Below, piece after piece: positions 10,589 to 20,583 of a stretch of DNA of 64,000 nt. The position numbers were made by a program, and so were the translations under genes. Numbering within the stretch: the first letter of the stretch is position 1; every line of letters begins with the position of its first letter. This DNA comes from Dichotomopilus funicola (Eukaryota; Ascomycota; Sordariomycetes; Sordariales; Chaetomiaceae), in NCBI RefSeq assembly GCF_033296635.1, contig NW_026944079.1, positions 3,425-67,424 of the forward strand, written 5' to 3'. The notes beneath the pieces are model-generated. The model did no database searches. It was not told where the DNA came from and was given only the letters and a program-made list of their open reading frames with translations.

Positions 10589-11891
10589 ATGGCCCAGTCT
10601 CTCGCAACCAAGACCCTCACTCTCACCTGCGTCCCGCCTAACGTGGACAAATTGCCTACCGAACCAAAGATTGAGGACGATTTTGTGCCTGCCACGGGAA
10701 CGTTGAGCCCAGTGGGATGGAACACAACCATTGGCGGCGACGGAGGCAATGCGCTTGCGCGTGGAATCGGAGTCGGACTCATGGGGAACTTCTTCACCCC
10801 GGGTATTGTCCCAGGAATACCCTCTACCATCGCTGACATCGTCCGGGGCGCTCGGCTCGGTAACACTGGGATCCCCGCCGCGGAGCTCGCCCGACTGGGT
10901 CTCAACTCGCCTGACTTCTACTCTGCGATCGGGGCCGTCACCGGCGGCTTAGTGTCGTCGGCTACTGCCATTGCGGCGTTGGCGAAACGAGTGAGCCACG
11001 ACTTCCCCACGCTGTGGTATGTCAACTTCCCGCATAACATGTCGGCTGCCGACGCCGAGTTGGTCGCGCGGCACCGGGAGAGTATGCTGGATTTTCGAAG
11101 CTGGTCGTCGAAGAAGTGGTGGGAGGAGGTCGACCGCCGGTATGGACGGGTCGATGACACTGTTGCGAGGTTGAGTCAGAGTAAGGAGTTTGCGGAGATT
11201 GCGTTTGAAGATATGGTGAAGATGTCATGGTAAGAATATCCATTTCCCTTGGCCTTTCCGGTTACTATCTTTGTGCAATTGTTGCTGATTCCATGGGGCA
11301 AACCACACAGGCTTCGCACCACTCGCCCTCCGCACCCCGACCAGTACAACTTTGATTGTGAACGTTATCAGCTCCACACCCAGATGATTTCGTGGGTGCT
11401 TGGCCGAGGCTGGTGGACGCCCAGTGAGGATACTGCGCGAATCCTCGAGCCCATCTTCGAAAGCATTGTCAGGGGCGCTTTGGCAGGAAGCAGAAATTAC
11501 AGCCAAATGCACAATGTCGTAATGGAAAAATACGTCTATGACGAGTCCACCAAGACCATCGATTCCTGTACGTGACGTGACCTTATCACCGAGCCTCCGT
11601 CGCGGGGTGACAGGAGGCTTTCCACGGTGTGTTCCGCTCCCGGCTAACGTCTTCCTAGTTATTCGCCTCCTCTCCTTCGAGCTGCATGAGGATTGTTATG
11701 AACACGTCACTGAGGGTAAGCACGGGACGCGGCAATACCGGGTAGCAGTCTCCCTCAAGCTTTGCATGTACGAAGCCGTCTTCGACATGGCGGTCTGGGA
11801 CAAGTTTTCGGCTACGTTGAGCGACGACGACACGGATCCGCTGCGGGACTTTGTCAAGAGTTGCACTATTAATGTGCCAGAGAAGCGATAA
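10589..11891 (+). CDS. Cluster protein 4, unknown; C-terminus resembles the paralog family (376 aa)
   Basis: Three exons, 10589-11229, 11311-11567 and 11659-11891; donors GTAAGA and GTACGT, acceptors CACACAG and TTCCTAG, frame kept across both joins. The N-terminal 140 residues are Gly/Ala-rich with long hydrophobic stretches (about 43-75 and 108-132) that could associate with membrane, though they are not classic membrane helices and no signal peptide is seen. Residues about 150-215 are charged and helical with SSKKWWEEVDRRYGR. From about 225 a helix leads into alternating segments (about 290-360) whose order parallels the strand region of family proteins 1-3, with the closest match around FIRLLSFEL and RVAVSLKLCMYEA. 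This suggests a distant fourth member with a different N-terminus, or a separate family. Convergent with the STAND gene; the 3' ends are 223 bases apart. Confidence 0.75.
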
Positions 11892-12114
11892 TGGCGGACT
11901 GAGACATAAGTGTTTGTTACCCACCGCAGGTCAATCGAACTGGAAAGCCCCCCTGGAGAGGTACACGAAACCACATCCATATCAATAACGAATCATCAGA
12001 ATGCTTGATGCCACACTCATGAAAGCCGAAAGGCCTTCATAACAGCTAATTCCCGGTCTTGCTGTAACTGCCGTAGCTTGGTTGAGCCTGTGCGTGAATT
12101 CAAGGCCCAGCCTT

Positions 12115-14514
12115 CTAGAATCCCCATTCGTCCAGAAAGCACTGCATAGTCTCCAATCGTTTCTCAACATCACCACCGGCTCCGGAGGATCCATCACCAC
12201 ACAGCTTAGGAAGCGCGTTAGCGGCCACCGCGACCATCTTCTTGGCCTCCTGCCAGTGTCCCGTCCGAACCCTGCAGCCGGCGCAGTCCAGTAGCAGCGC
12301 TACCCACTCCATGGTGGAGGTCAGCATGTCTGCAAGCGCCGTATAGCACATGGCGACATGTTCCGCAGAGTCCAACACCCAGCCGAGCTCACTCAGATCT
12401 TCCTTAGAAGAGCCTCTGATTCCCCCCGTGTCAGGGACATATGTGCGGACGAGCAACGCGGCACGCTGGAAGGCTGTTTCAGCAGCGCTTCGGTCGAGTT
12501 TCGAACGAACATAGCTTTGCGTAATTCTGTGTATGGACAATGACCGCTTGGGTTTGGAGCCCGTTTCGGTGTCGTCGTCTATGGTTCTAAGTCGGACGAG
12601 CGTCGAAGATACGAGCTCTTCCAGAATGGGCGCCGTCCTGGAACAAGACATTAGCATTTTCCACACTCAACAGCCTGTCAAACAGTCGCTGGCTTACGTG
12701 CGAGGTGTATCGTGAGTTTCACCGGTACGTTCTCCCCCTTGTAGGACCCGAAGTAAAACGTCCTCATCCAGGCCGTCCGGGTACAAGAATGCCAGCAGTT
12801 GCAGGGCTGCAGTGCCTTCAGCAGAGAGACCGGCAACGGTGGAATAGAACGCCTCATTCAGAGACCAGGAGTAAGTGGAACGTGAGTGCAGTTCCCACTC
12901 AGTAGTTTTGATTTCTTCCAAAAAGACGGATAGTGGAAGTGCGTTCTTCCTCACACAGGTCGCAGCCACATCGAGGGCGAGCGGCAGACATCCCAGGGCA
13001 TCAGCCGCAGCCGAGGCCAATTCTACCTCTTCTTGCGCGGGGCTGGCGTCTAGGCGGTCCAACCTCTGGAGCAGGAACTGCGTTGCCTCGCTTAGTGTGA
13101 AAGCGGAAACCTCAATAGATGCTGTTCCTGGGTCTGGTGCCGGCTTTCGTGACGTGACGAGAACCGAGCCGTGGCCTCTGGTTGATTCCGGAAGGAAGCG
13201 GTGCAAACTTCCCATCTCTGGATCAAAGTTGTCGAATACTAGGAGCCAAGGTTGATCTGTTGGAGACATTAGGATGACAATCATGCAAGAAAGGGAGAGC
13301 TGGTTGCGCACCCATGTGCCTCAAGCACTCAAGTATGATGTCCATATGCAAGGCTGGCTCTGATGAGCTCGTAAGCCCCAGGCCACTGACGATAGACGAA
13401 TACGACATGGCAATTGAGGCCGGCGATTCCGCGTTAATGTGCCAAATGATGTGGTACACAGCAGATTGTCCAGACTCGGAATGCCTATAGCCGTACTCAT
13501 TTGCAATCTGCGTCTTCCCAATCGCACAGGGTCCATGCAGAGTGCACGTTGAGATGTTTGCATGTTCCCGACGGAGGAGCGTCTCATAAATTACGTCGAG
13601 TATCTCCTGTCGCCCGAAAAACAGCGGATTTTGGGGTGGACGGAAATTAGCTCTCGTGGATGTCCGTGATGGCGGGGGACTGGTGCCCGGGATAGTGTCT
13701 GATGGAGGGGAGCAAGATGGCCCACTAGCCTCATGATGGACGGTGGTGTCCCTGAGCATAGAGTAAGAAGCCGCCCGCTGGTATACCTTCGATGACTTGA
13801 GTATCTCGCTGAAGGCGAAGTGTTCCGTGTCGCTGGAATCCACCAGTTCGGCATCACGGAGGCTCGCGACGCTGTGGCGGACGGACGCAATTGACTCGGC
13901 ATAATCTCGACTGAGCCGACTCCAATGCACAGGGTTCTCAGCCGGATCAAATTGACTGGTGAATGTGGTGGTTGTCACGTTAGAGATTGGCTTCATGCTG
14001 TGGGACAATCCAGTTACTTGAGAAATACGGAGGCTTACAGACGCGTGGCATCCAACAGGAGGTGCAGGGCACTGGACAGATAGTGAAGCTGCTGGAGGTG
14101 CTGCCCCATGAGGTCCTGATTCCAGACGAACCGTAGTCTCTTCCGGCGTCCCAGTTTCTTCTCATCGACGACCGTGGGTCCTATAATTTTGTCGATATCG
14201 TCTTTGAGGTCCTGCACGACTTGGGTATAATCCTGGAATGCAGCCATCATGGTATCCAGCCAGGGGACCGGCCGTCCAGAAGACGCTATCGTCGTCTCCA
14301 GCCATTCCTGGATATGTCGGGCAGCCAGCTCAATGGTCGCACAAAACCGCTTGATGTTGCTTATCGTTTTGGAGGCTTCGTCATACTTGCCCTTGAGATT
14401 CGCAAGTGATTGTGGGACGGAAACACAGAGGCCAGCAAGTTGCAACGCAACGCCGGCCACACTCAACGCCGAGACGGGATCCATGTGGGCCGAAGAATGC
14501 GAATTTGATGTCAA
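12115..14514 (-). CDS. STAND / NLR-like NTPase with HeLo-like N-terminal region (747 aa)
   Basis: Four exons on the minus strand: 14514-14039, 13997-13312, 13256-12698 and 12637-12115. All introns are GT-AG and the joined frame is 748 codons including the stop. Residues about 11-75 (MDPVSALSVAGVALQLAGLC, then a KGKYDEASKTISNIKRFC helix) match the fungal STAND N-terminal/HeLo-like type of domain. Residues about 290-490 form an NB-ARC-type NTPase: P-loop GPCAIGKT (314-321), Walker B WLLVFDNFD (391-399), a SVLVTSRK sensor strand (418-425) and a GLPL-like GCLPLAL (476-482). The C-terminus (about 575-747) is helical and TPR-like but short, lacking the long repeat array usual in such receptors. Family members are sensors in heterokaryon incompatibility or antimicrobial response, oligomerising on ligand binding. 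Its location next to four cluster proteins suggests functional pairing, which is inference. Confidence 0.88.
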
Positions 14515-15507
14515 GATAATGAAGATGGAGCTGGAGAGAATGCGCAGTAATGATCCCCCAGTCCGATGCGAGTGACCAAAATCATGCCAGTGCTCTGCTC
14601 AACAGGTCGGTTTCTCTCGTCATGTCAGTTGAGTGGCAGTGCCTAGCAGCTCACCATTCAAAAACTGGAACCCTGAGATCAAGGGCGGGGTAAAAGGGAG
14701 TGCGCCTTATCAGAGCGCCTTATTGATCGCCTTGGCGCTGATCTTAGGGCTGGCTGGACTGGGTCAGGCTCCCCGGGTAACACGATTAATGAAAGACTCT
14801 CAACGTTGGTAGAGGGTAGATAGGTACTTCGTAAAGGCTTTGACAGCTACCGGAACCGGGTTCACGTCCCACCACAGACTCCTCAAGCTTCCAGTTCCTT
14901 TATGTTCTCGATCCAGAGCGTGGAGGGGGCCACACTCGTGCGTGGCTCATGTCAATCACCGCTTTAAGCAGTCCTACAGCTAGCACCCGCCATAGGAGTT
15001 CGGAATTGCCCTCACAGACAGGGCCTGCTGCGCCTTGCGGGTAGGCACCTACAGGCTCAATAATTGGAGGACAGAAAAGCTCCTGTGGGGATTCCCAACG
15101 TGCATATTGTTGGTTGCTTGTGAAGAACGCGACAACCTGCGGCCTGCCTGACACAAGCCTACCAGCTTAGAGATACCAAGTACGAATCTCACCCAGTTTC
15201 AGCCTTTCGTGTTGTCCACAGCTTCGGGTGAGCGAAGTAGAACAGGCGACGCTTTCCGGCCTCAGTCGCCGGTGCCGTTTACATTCGTTACGGAGCGTCC
15301 GGGAACGCGAACGGTTCTCAGCCGGCAAAGCCTTGGGCGAGCGTCGGCCTTACGCTTGTTGAGTCATCAGTTGCAGCTGTGCAAAGGGTAAGATTTTGCT
15401 CCTTCTCACCATCTACTCAACGCTACAACCAGGGTTATGGTAGATGTAACATCTGTAGGGTGATTCCCACATCTTCAAGCCCCTTTATTCCCATCAGCCC
15501 AGCAGCT
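14515..15507. other. Intergenic region
   Basis: This holds the presumed promoter of the STAND gene (adjacent to 14515) and the 3' flank of the phosphoketolase gene. A short GGGTTCACGTCCC string near 14858 resembles a tRNA T-arm, but no matching arms surround it. No coding frame or repeat is convincing. Confidence 0.45.
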
Positions 15508-18500
15508 CTAGTGAAACCTAGGCGGCTCGTAAATGTCATCCGGATCTAAACGCATGTCAGTCATCCTTGTCAATACGGACTGGGTGGGTACGCCAGGAGA
15601 ACAAGTCAACTCCAACTCCTGCACGACGAGGAAAACTCACCTTTTCCGTGCTCCAAGATAAACTTCCTCACATCCTTTACTCTCCTGTTAACCTCGCTCA
15701 ACAGGCCATCCAACTGTCCCTTCACAGCTTCATTCCTCTCCGCACCGGCCTTCAACGCTTTCCCGGCCAAATCAAACCGGCTAACTCGGTTGACAAGCAT
15801 CATATCAAACGGCGTCGTGGTGCTCCCTTCCTCAATATACCCAGCCACATCCATGCGGTCTGTAGCCGGCCGGCCAAACAGTAGCCCTTGCAATTCAGTC
15901 GGATAGCCGTGATAGTTAAACAGCACCGGCCGGTCGGCTGTGAACATCTCCTTGAACTTGTCTCTGCTCAGAGCGTGCGGATGTTTGGACTCCGGCACAA
16001 GGATCATCAGATCGGTCACGTTGATGACCCGCACCCGTAACGCTGGGCATACGGTTCGGAGCAGCTCGGCCGCTTTGACTACTTCGAAGGTCACCTCGAC
16101 GCCGATACCCACGAGCACGACATCTGTATCCTCGTGGTCACTACCGGTACCCGCTGAGGAAGAGGAAGAGGCAAATTCCCACACGGATGCACCCAGACGA
16201 CAGTGCTCGGCGGCTTCGTCGGGGGACAGGTACACCGCGGTGGGCTGCTTGGAGCCAATGACAAGGTTGGTCTTGTTGCGTGATTGCAGACAGTGGTGGA
16301 CTGTCGAGAGGAAGCAATTGGCGTCCGGTGGGAGGTAGACCTAGTTAACGGTAGCCCAAGATGTTAGCATGCATGACCCACAAAGACTAGTGATTAGCAA
16401 CACACGGCAATAAAAAATCTTACCCTCGCCGCCTCGGGCTTGATATTCAACACCGCACCAATAAACGACGGGTTCTGATGCGAAAACCCGTTATGCTCCT
16501 GCCTCGCCCACGTGCTAGTCTCGATGTAATTGATAGACGGCACGTCCCCGCGCCACGGCACCTCGCGAGCGATCTTGATAAACTTGGAGTACTGCACCAT
16601 CATGGTATGCACAATCCCCAAGAACGACTCATAGCTCGGGAACAGCGCCGTCCGTCCCGTCATCGTGTACCCCTGCATGAAGCCCTGGCAGGTATGTTCC
16701 GACAGCACCTCGATCACGCGGCCGCCGTTGCCGCGCGAATATTGGTCCCATTGGAAATTGCGCTGGGTGTGATCCAGCACGGCATCCAGTTTGTTGCTTT
16801 CCAGCTCGTCCGGGGAGAAGAGTCGGATTTTTGTGGGGTTAGCTTGGAACACGCTGTCGAGCAGCTTGCCGGTGAATTTCATGCAGCTTTGGGAACTGCC
16901 TTTGTCGACGCCGAATTGGCGCCAATCGACCGGCTTGAGGGTGAGATAGGGCTGGTATGTGACTTTGAGCTGGCCGAGCTTTTTTGCGTCGTTGGTGGGA
17001 AGAATGTCGAGGACGGTGTTGGTGGGTGTGCCGTCAGACTGCAAGAGGTTGCTGATCTGGTAGCTGGATAGCCACTGGCTCAAGGCGTTAAGCTGCTCTG
17101 GGTCTTCGCGGTCGTTGGCCTTTGGGAGTGGGACTTGGTGGGCGTGGAAGGATCCTTCGATGATCTTGCCTCCAACCTCTTTGGGACCTGTCCAGCCCTG
17201 TAGGATGAGACAAAGTTTTGTAGTTAGTCGATTGCACTGTGCAAGTGTCGCGATATGCCATGGACAGTCCAGTTTCGTGGTGGCATTGCTATGGCCTTCT
17301 TACCTTGGGCGTGCGTAGCACCAACATCGGCCATCTAGGCTTTGCGATCGGTTCTCCCGAGCGCGCAGCCTTTTGGATGTTCTTGATCTCCGCTACCGCC
17401 CATTGCAGGGCATCTTGGAGATCGTCATCAATATTGTCTAAATCTTGAACGATGCGCACCTGGTAGCCGTAGCCACTGAACAGGCAAACAAGTTCCTTGT
17501 TATCCATGCAACCAAAGATGGTACGCTCGCTGATCTTGAAACCGTTGTCATGCAAAATGGGGATTACCGCCCCAGACTCCTTCGGGTCAAGGTACTTGAT
17601 AGCATGCCACGCTCTAAAATTAGGTCAGAAGCCTGAATTTGTGGTCGTCTTTATGCATGATCATTTCTTTTCATCAGTGAAACTTACGCAGCTGTTGGCC
17701 CAGTCTCAGCCTCGCCATCTCCAACGATGCAGGTAACAATGAGATCAGGATTGTCCATGACGGCGCCAAATGATGCAGCCAAAGCATACCCAAGTTCACC
17801 ACCTTCGTGGATGGCTCCGGGTGTCTCCGCGTTGATATGGCTAGATTATAATTGTCAGCGACCACCCCTCGGTACGTTTACCCCTGTCGTTCCTTGATCA
17901 GACACCCACCTCGGAAACCCGCCCGGCACAGAAAACCTAGTAATGAGGTTCCGCAGCCCCTCAGCATTGCGGTTGTATTCGCCAGGATAGAACTTCTCGA
18001 GCGACCCCTCCAACCACAAAGCGGCCAGGGCAGCAGGGGCACCGTGACCCGGCCCAACGACGTAAATCATGTCGAGATCCTGGATCCGGATGAGCAAGTT
18101 GAGGTGTGCCCACACTAAAATGATACCCGGGCATGTTCCCCAGTGGCCTGCAAAACATTAACTTCAACGAACGAGGCAGCGCAGAGGAGGACAGAGTCAA
18201 ATTTCCGACAGGCAACGTACCCAAGAGTCTAGGCTTGATGTGTTCAGGCTTCAGTTCGGATTCAAGCAAGACATTGTCGCAGAGGAAGATCATTGCTGTG
18301 ATGAGGTTGTTAGCGCGTACTCGCCCAGGATATCATAGGGCTGAGAAGGGGCTCTAACCGGCAGCAATGTATTCAGCGGCATGCTGGAACCCCTGGAGAG
18401 ACTTTCGGACATTGTCGGGCAGCGGTTTCCGTTGGGCCTGCACAGACAAGTCCAGGACGCTGTCGGGGAGGTGGGAGGGCAAAGGCGGGGGATTGGCGAT

Positions 18501-18521
18501 GGGAATTTGCTTGCTCGGCAT
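15508..18521 (-). CDS. D-xylulose-5-phosphate/fructose-6-phosphate phosphoketolase (816 aa)
   Basis: Eight exons: 18521-18359, 18295-18221, 18147-17910, 17840-17688, 17613-17304, 17197-16424, 16340-15641 and 15545-15508. All joins keep the frame, giving 816 aa, the usual size for fungal phosphoketolase. Diagnostic segments in order are HWGTCPG, VGPGHGAPA, SHINAETPGAIHEGGELGY, the thiamine-diphosphate site GDGEAETGP, ILHDNGFKI, the EHTCQGFMQGY and ARQEHNGFSHQNPS core, and a C-terminal LFNYHGYP. The enzyme splits xylulose-5-P or fructose-6-P with phosphate into acetyl-P plus a triose- or tetrose-P in the cytosol, feeding acetyl units from the pentose pathway. The family is mainly bacterial, with an intron-rich fungal branch. 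The last exon is only 38 nt, encoding DPDDIYEPPRFH. Confidence 0.95.
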
Positions 18522-19600
18522 GTTGGTATTGTTTTTCGTTCCTCTTTCTATCCTCTCGTTGCGCTCGCTTCGCCGTTGTTTACAAGCTGAAGCTAACAAT
18601 CTTGTGGATGGCCAAGGATGAGAATAAAGTCGCCTAGGGTGAGCAAGGTAATAGTGTCTGAATCAAGATACCCTCAATTGTGTCTCCGTGAGATCTAAAC
18701 ACATCCAGGGCAGCTGCACGTCAAGCTGGTACAAACGTGAGTATGACGTAGTTGATCCGGGTCCATATTTCCAGTGGTTGCATCCGGCCCCATACCGGAC
18801 TCCGGCCCCGAGCCGGAGATCATGCACGGGAGTGGGTCCCAAAAGACCCATAATTTGGCCGTGGGCAGCCTCGCTCGACAGGTGCATACTGTGTACAGGT
18901 GCATTACAAAAACGGCGACCTGCGGGAGTTGACGGTACCATCGCATTATGCACCAAGTATGAGGTTAGACACAAAATGGAGGAACAATCGAGAAAAGTGG
19001 GAGATAGAGATTGAAGGCGTTCAGCCAAAAAGGGAACCTACTCAGGAAGAAGGTTCTGACGATTTGCTGGTGAGCGATTCTCGCCGAGGAGTCCTGCAAC
19101 CTTCGAACAGTGCCACAAGAAATTGGCCATGTTGCCATGGTAACAAAGTAAGTAGAGAAACACAGGTTAATATGGTAGTCATGGAATCAGACTTTAACGA
19201 CGTGATTCCTTCAAGTTCCCCGCGTGAAACGACGAAAGACAACCTCCCAAAGTTTTCAGGCAGGAGCTGTGCAGAAGCTCCTTCCGAGTATTAGCCGGGC
19301 ATGTTTTCAATCCTACTGCCTCTCTGGTCTTCCCCACTTGATTTTGTAAATTGTTTGGTGAATGCTAACCAGGGAGCGTCAGAGAAGGAATTTAGGCTTG
19401 GGGTTCTTACCAGAAAGGACAAGGCGTGCTCATATATTTGTGATCTCCCCCAGTTTAATGTTATGTGATCCACCCAGGTTGAAATCTCAGCCTATTGTGA
19501 ACCTGAACCCTGCGGCTTCTTTCTTCCGTCGCCCCTTCTCTGTTTCCTTCTTCCAACCACTGACTGAAAGTTTACACCCATTCGGACGTTCACCACAGCA
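18522..19600. other. Intergenic region
   Basis: The right flank of phosphoketolase, so its promoter is near 18522. The remaining sequence has only short open frames with no family resemblance (largest 18899-19294, plus). A CCGG-rich patch at about 18783-18820 has short internal repeats. Nothing else is seen. Confidence 0.4.
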
Positions 19601-20583
19601 ATGACGTTCCCATACTTTGATAACCCGCAAATTCGTGGTGTGGTATTCCCAGCACCAAAAAATACCCAGGATAATTTGGCTGCGGTTGACATCGCTCAGT
19701 GTGCAGTGAGGAGGAAGTCGACCTGGGGCAACATCGCCCTAAACATATTTTGCAACGCGTCGCATCACGCCCAAAGAAGCACTGGCGGTTATACAATCAC
19801 TTTTTACCCCTGTAGGTCATTAAAATCGTTAGAACAAGGGACTTTTCACTTATTTTTATTCCGAATCATCCCACCCTGTCTTTCCTTGTCTTTTCTTTCT
19901 CACCCCGCTTCATAGGAGCATTCAATTCCCCCCTCCCCCTTTTTTTTCGTGTTGTGTCGTTTAGTCACTTCCCTGAATTCCTGTCTTTGACATTCCTGCT
20001 TTCTGGTTTTTTTTCTGCTCTCTTATACATTTCATGGTCGCTTTCCTTCAAATTCTTCACCGGACACGGTGATTGGGAGAAAGCCGATAAACAGGCTGCA
20101 GCTGTTTGATTGGGATCAAAGTAACTTTCACTGACTAGCATGCAGGGATGGCCAACACTAAGAACGGCGATACTCTCCATGAGGTTGCGTGGCCGATCGA
20201 TCCGATGTACGACGTCAAGTTGGGTGAGCTCGTTGCGATTGCTAAGAGCCTCGCAATTGCCATCCAACAAATCAGGGACAACCGAGCTAGTGGAGCGAGG
20301 AGACGCAGTGACCGTCACCATATTCAACGATAGCAATGCTGCGCTGACGATTCTCAACGGCAAAATATCGCCCCTAGCGTTGTGGATAACCGTCGACCCC
20401 ATCCTACGATTGATCGAAAGGCAGAGCGATATAATCGCGTCTTTAGGGCCCACCGTTCGACTGTACTTGCGCTGGATCCCTGGACATGGACACAAGATTT
20501 TGCCGCACCAACGAGCCGACAAGTTGTCGCGGATCTCCCGAGAACGTCAGCGGTCATACTGGTATGAGTATGACAATAACTAG
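19601..20583 (+). pseudogene. RNase H-like gene, catalytically altered and frameshifted
   Basis: A first segment (about 19601-19811) ends in the opening strand of an RNase H fold, NIALNIFCNASHH...TGGYTITFYP. A probable intron (GTAGGT at 19812, acceptor GCATGCAG at 20145; 334 nt, long for this genome) leads to a second segment with the helix YDVKLGELVAI. The rest (VTVTIFNDSNAAL, then LRWIPGHGH...HQRADKLSR, stop at 20583) is in the next frame, so a frameshift lies at about 20270-20300. The usual first catalytic Asp is Asn (CNAS), while the Glu, the second Asp and the final Asp are present. Single-domain RNase H proteins of this kind are common in fungal genomes, and similar domains occur in retroelements, but no reverse transcriptase is nearby. 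An assembly error could mimic the frameshift but not the Asp-to-Asn change. Confidence 0.6.

Noticed and set aside
14845..14880. tRNA T-arm-like GGGTTCACGTCCC
   Set aside because: No D-arm, anticodon arm or acceptor stem at the right spacing.
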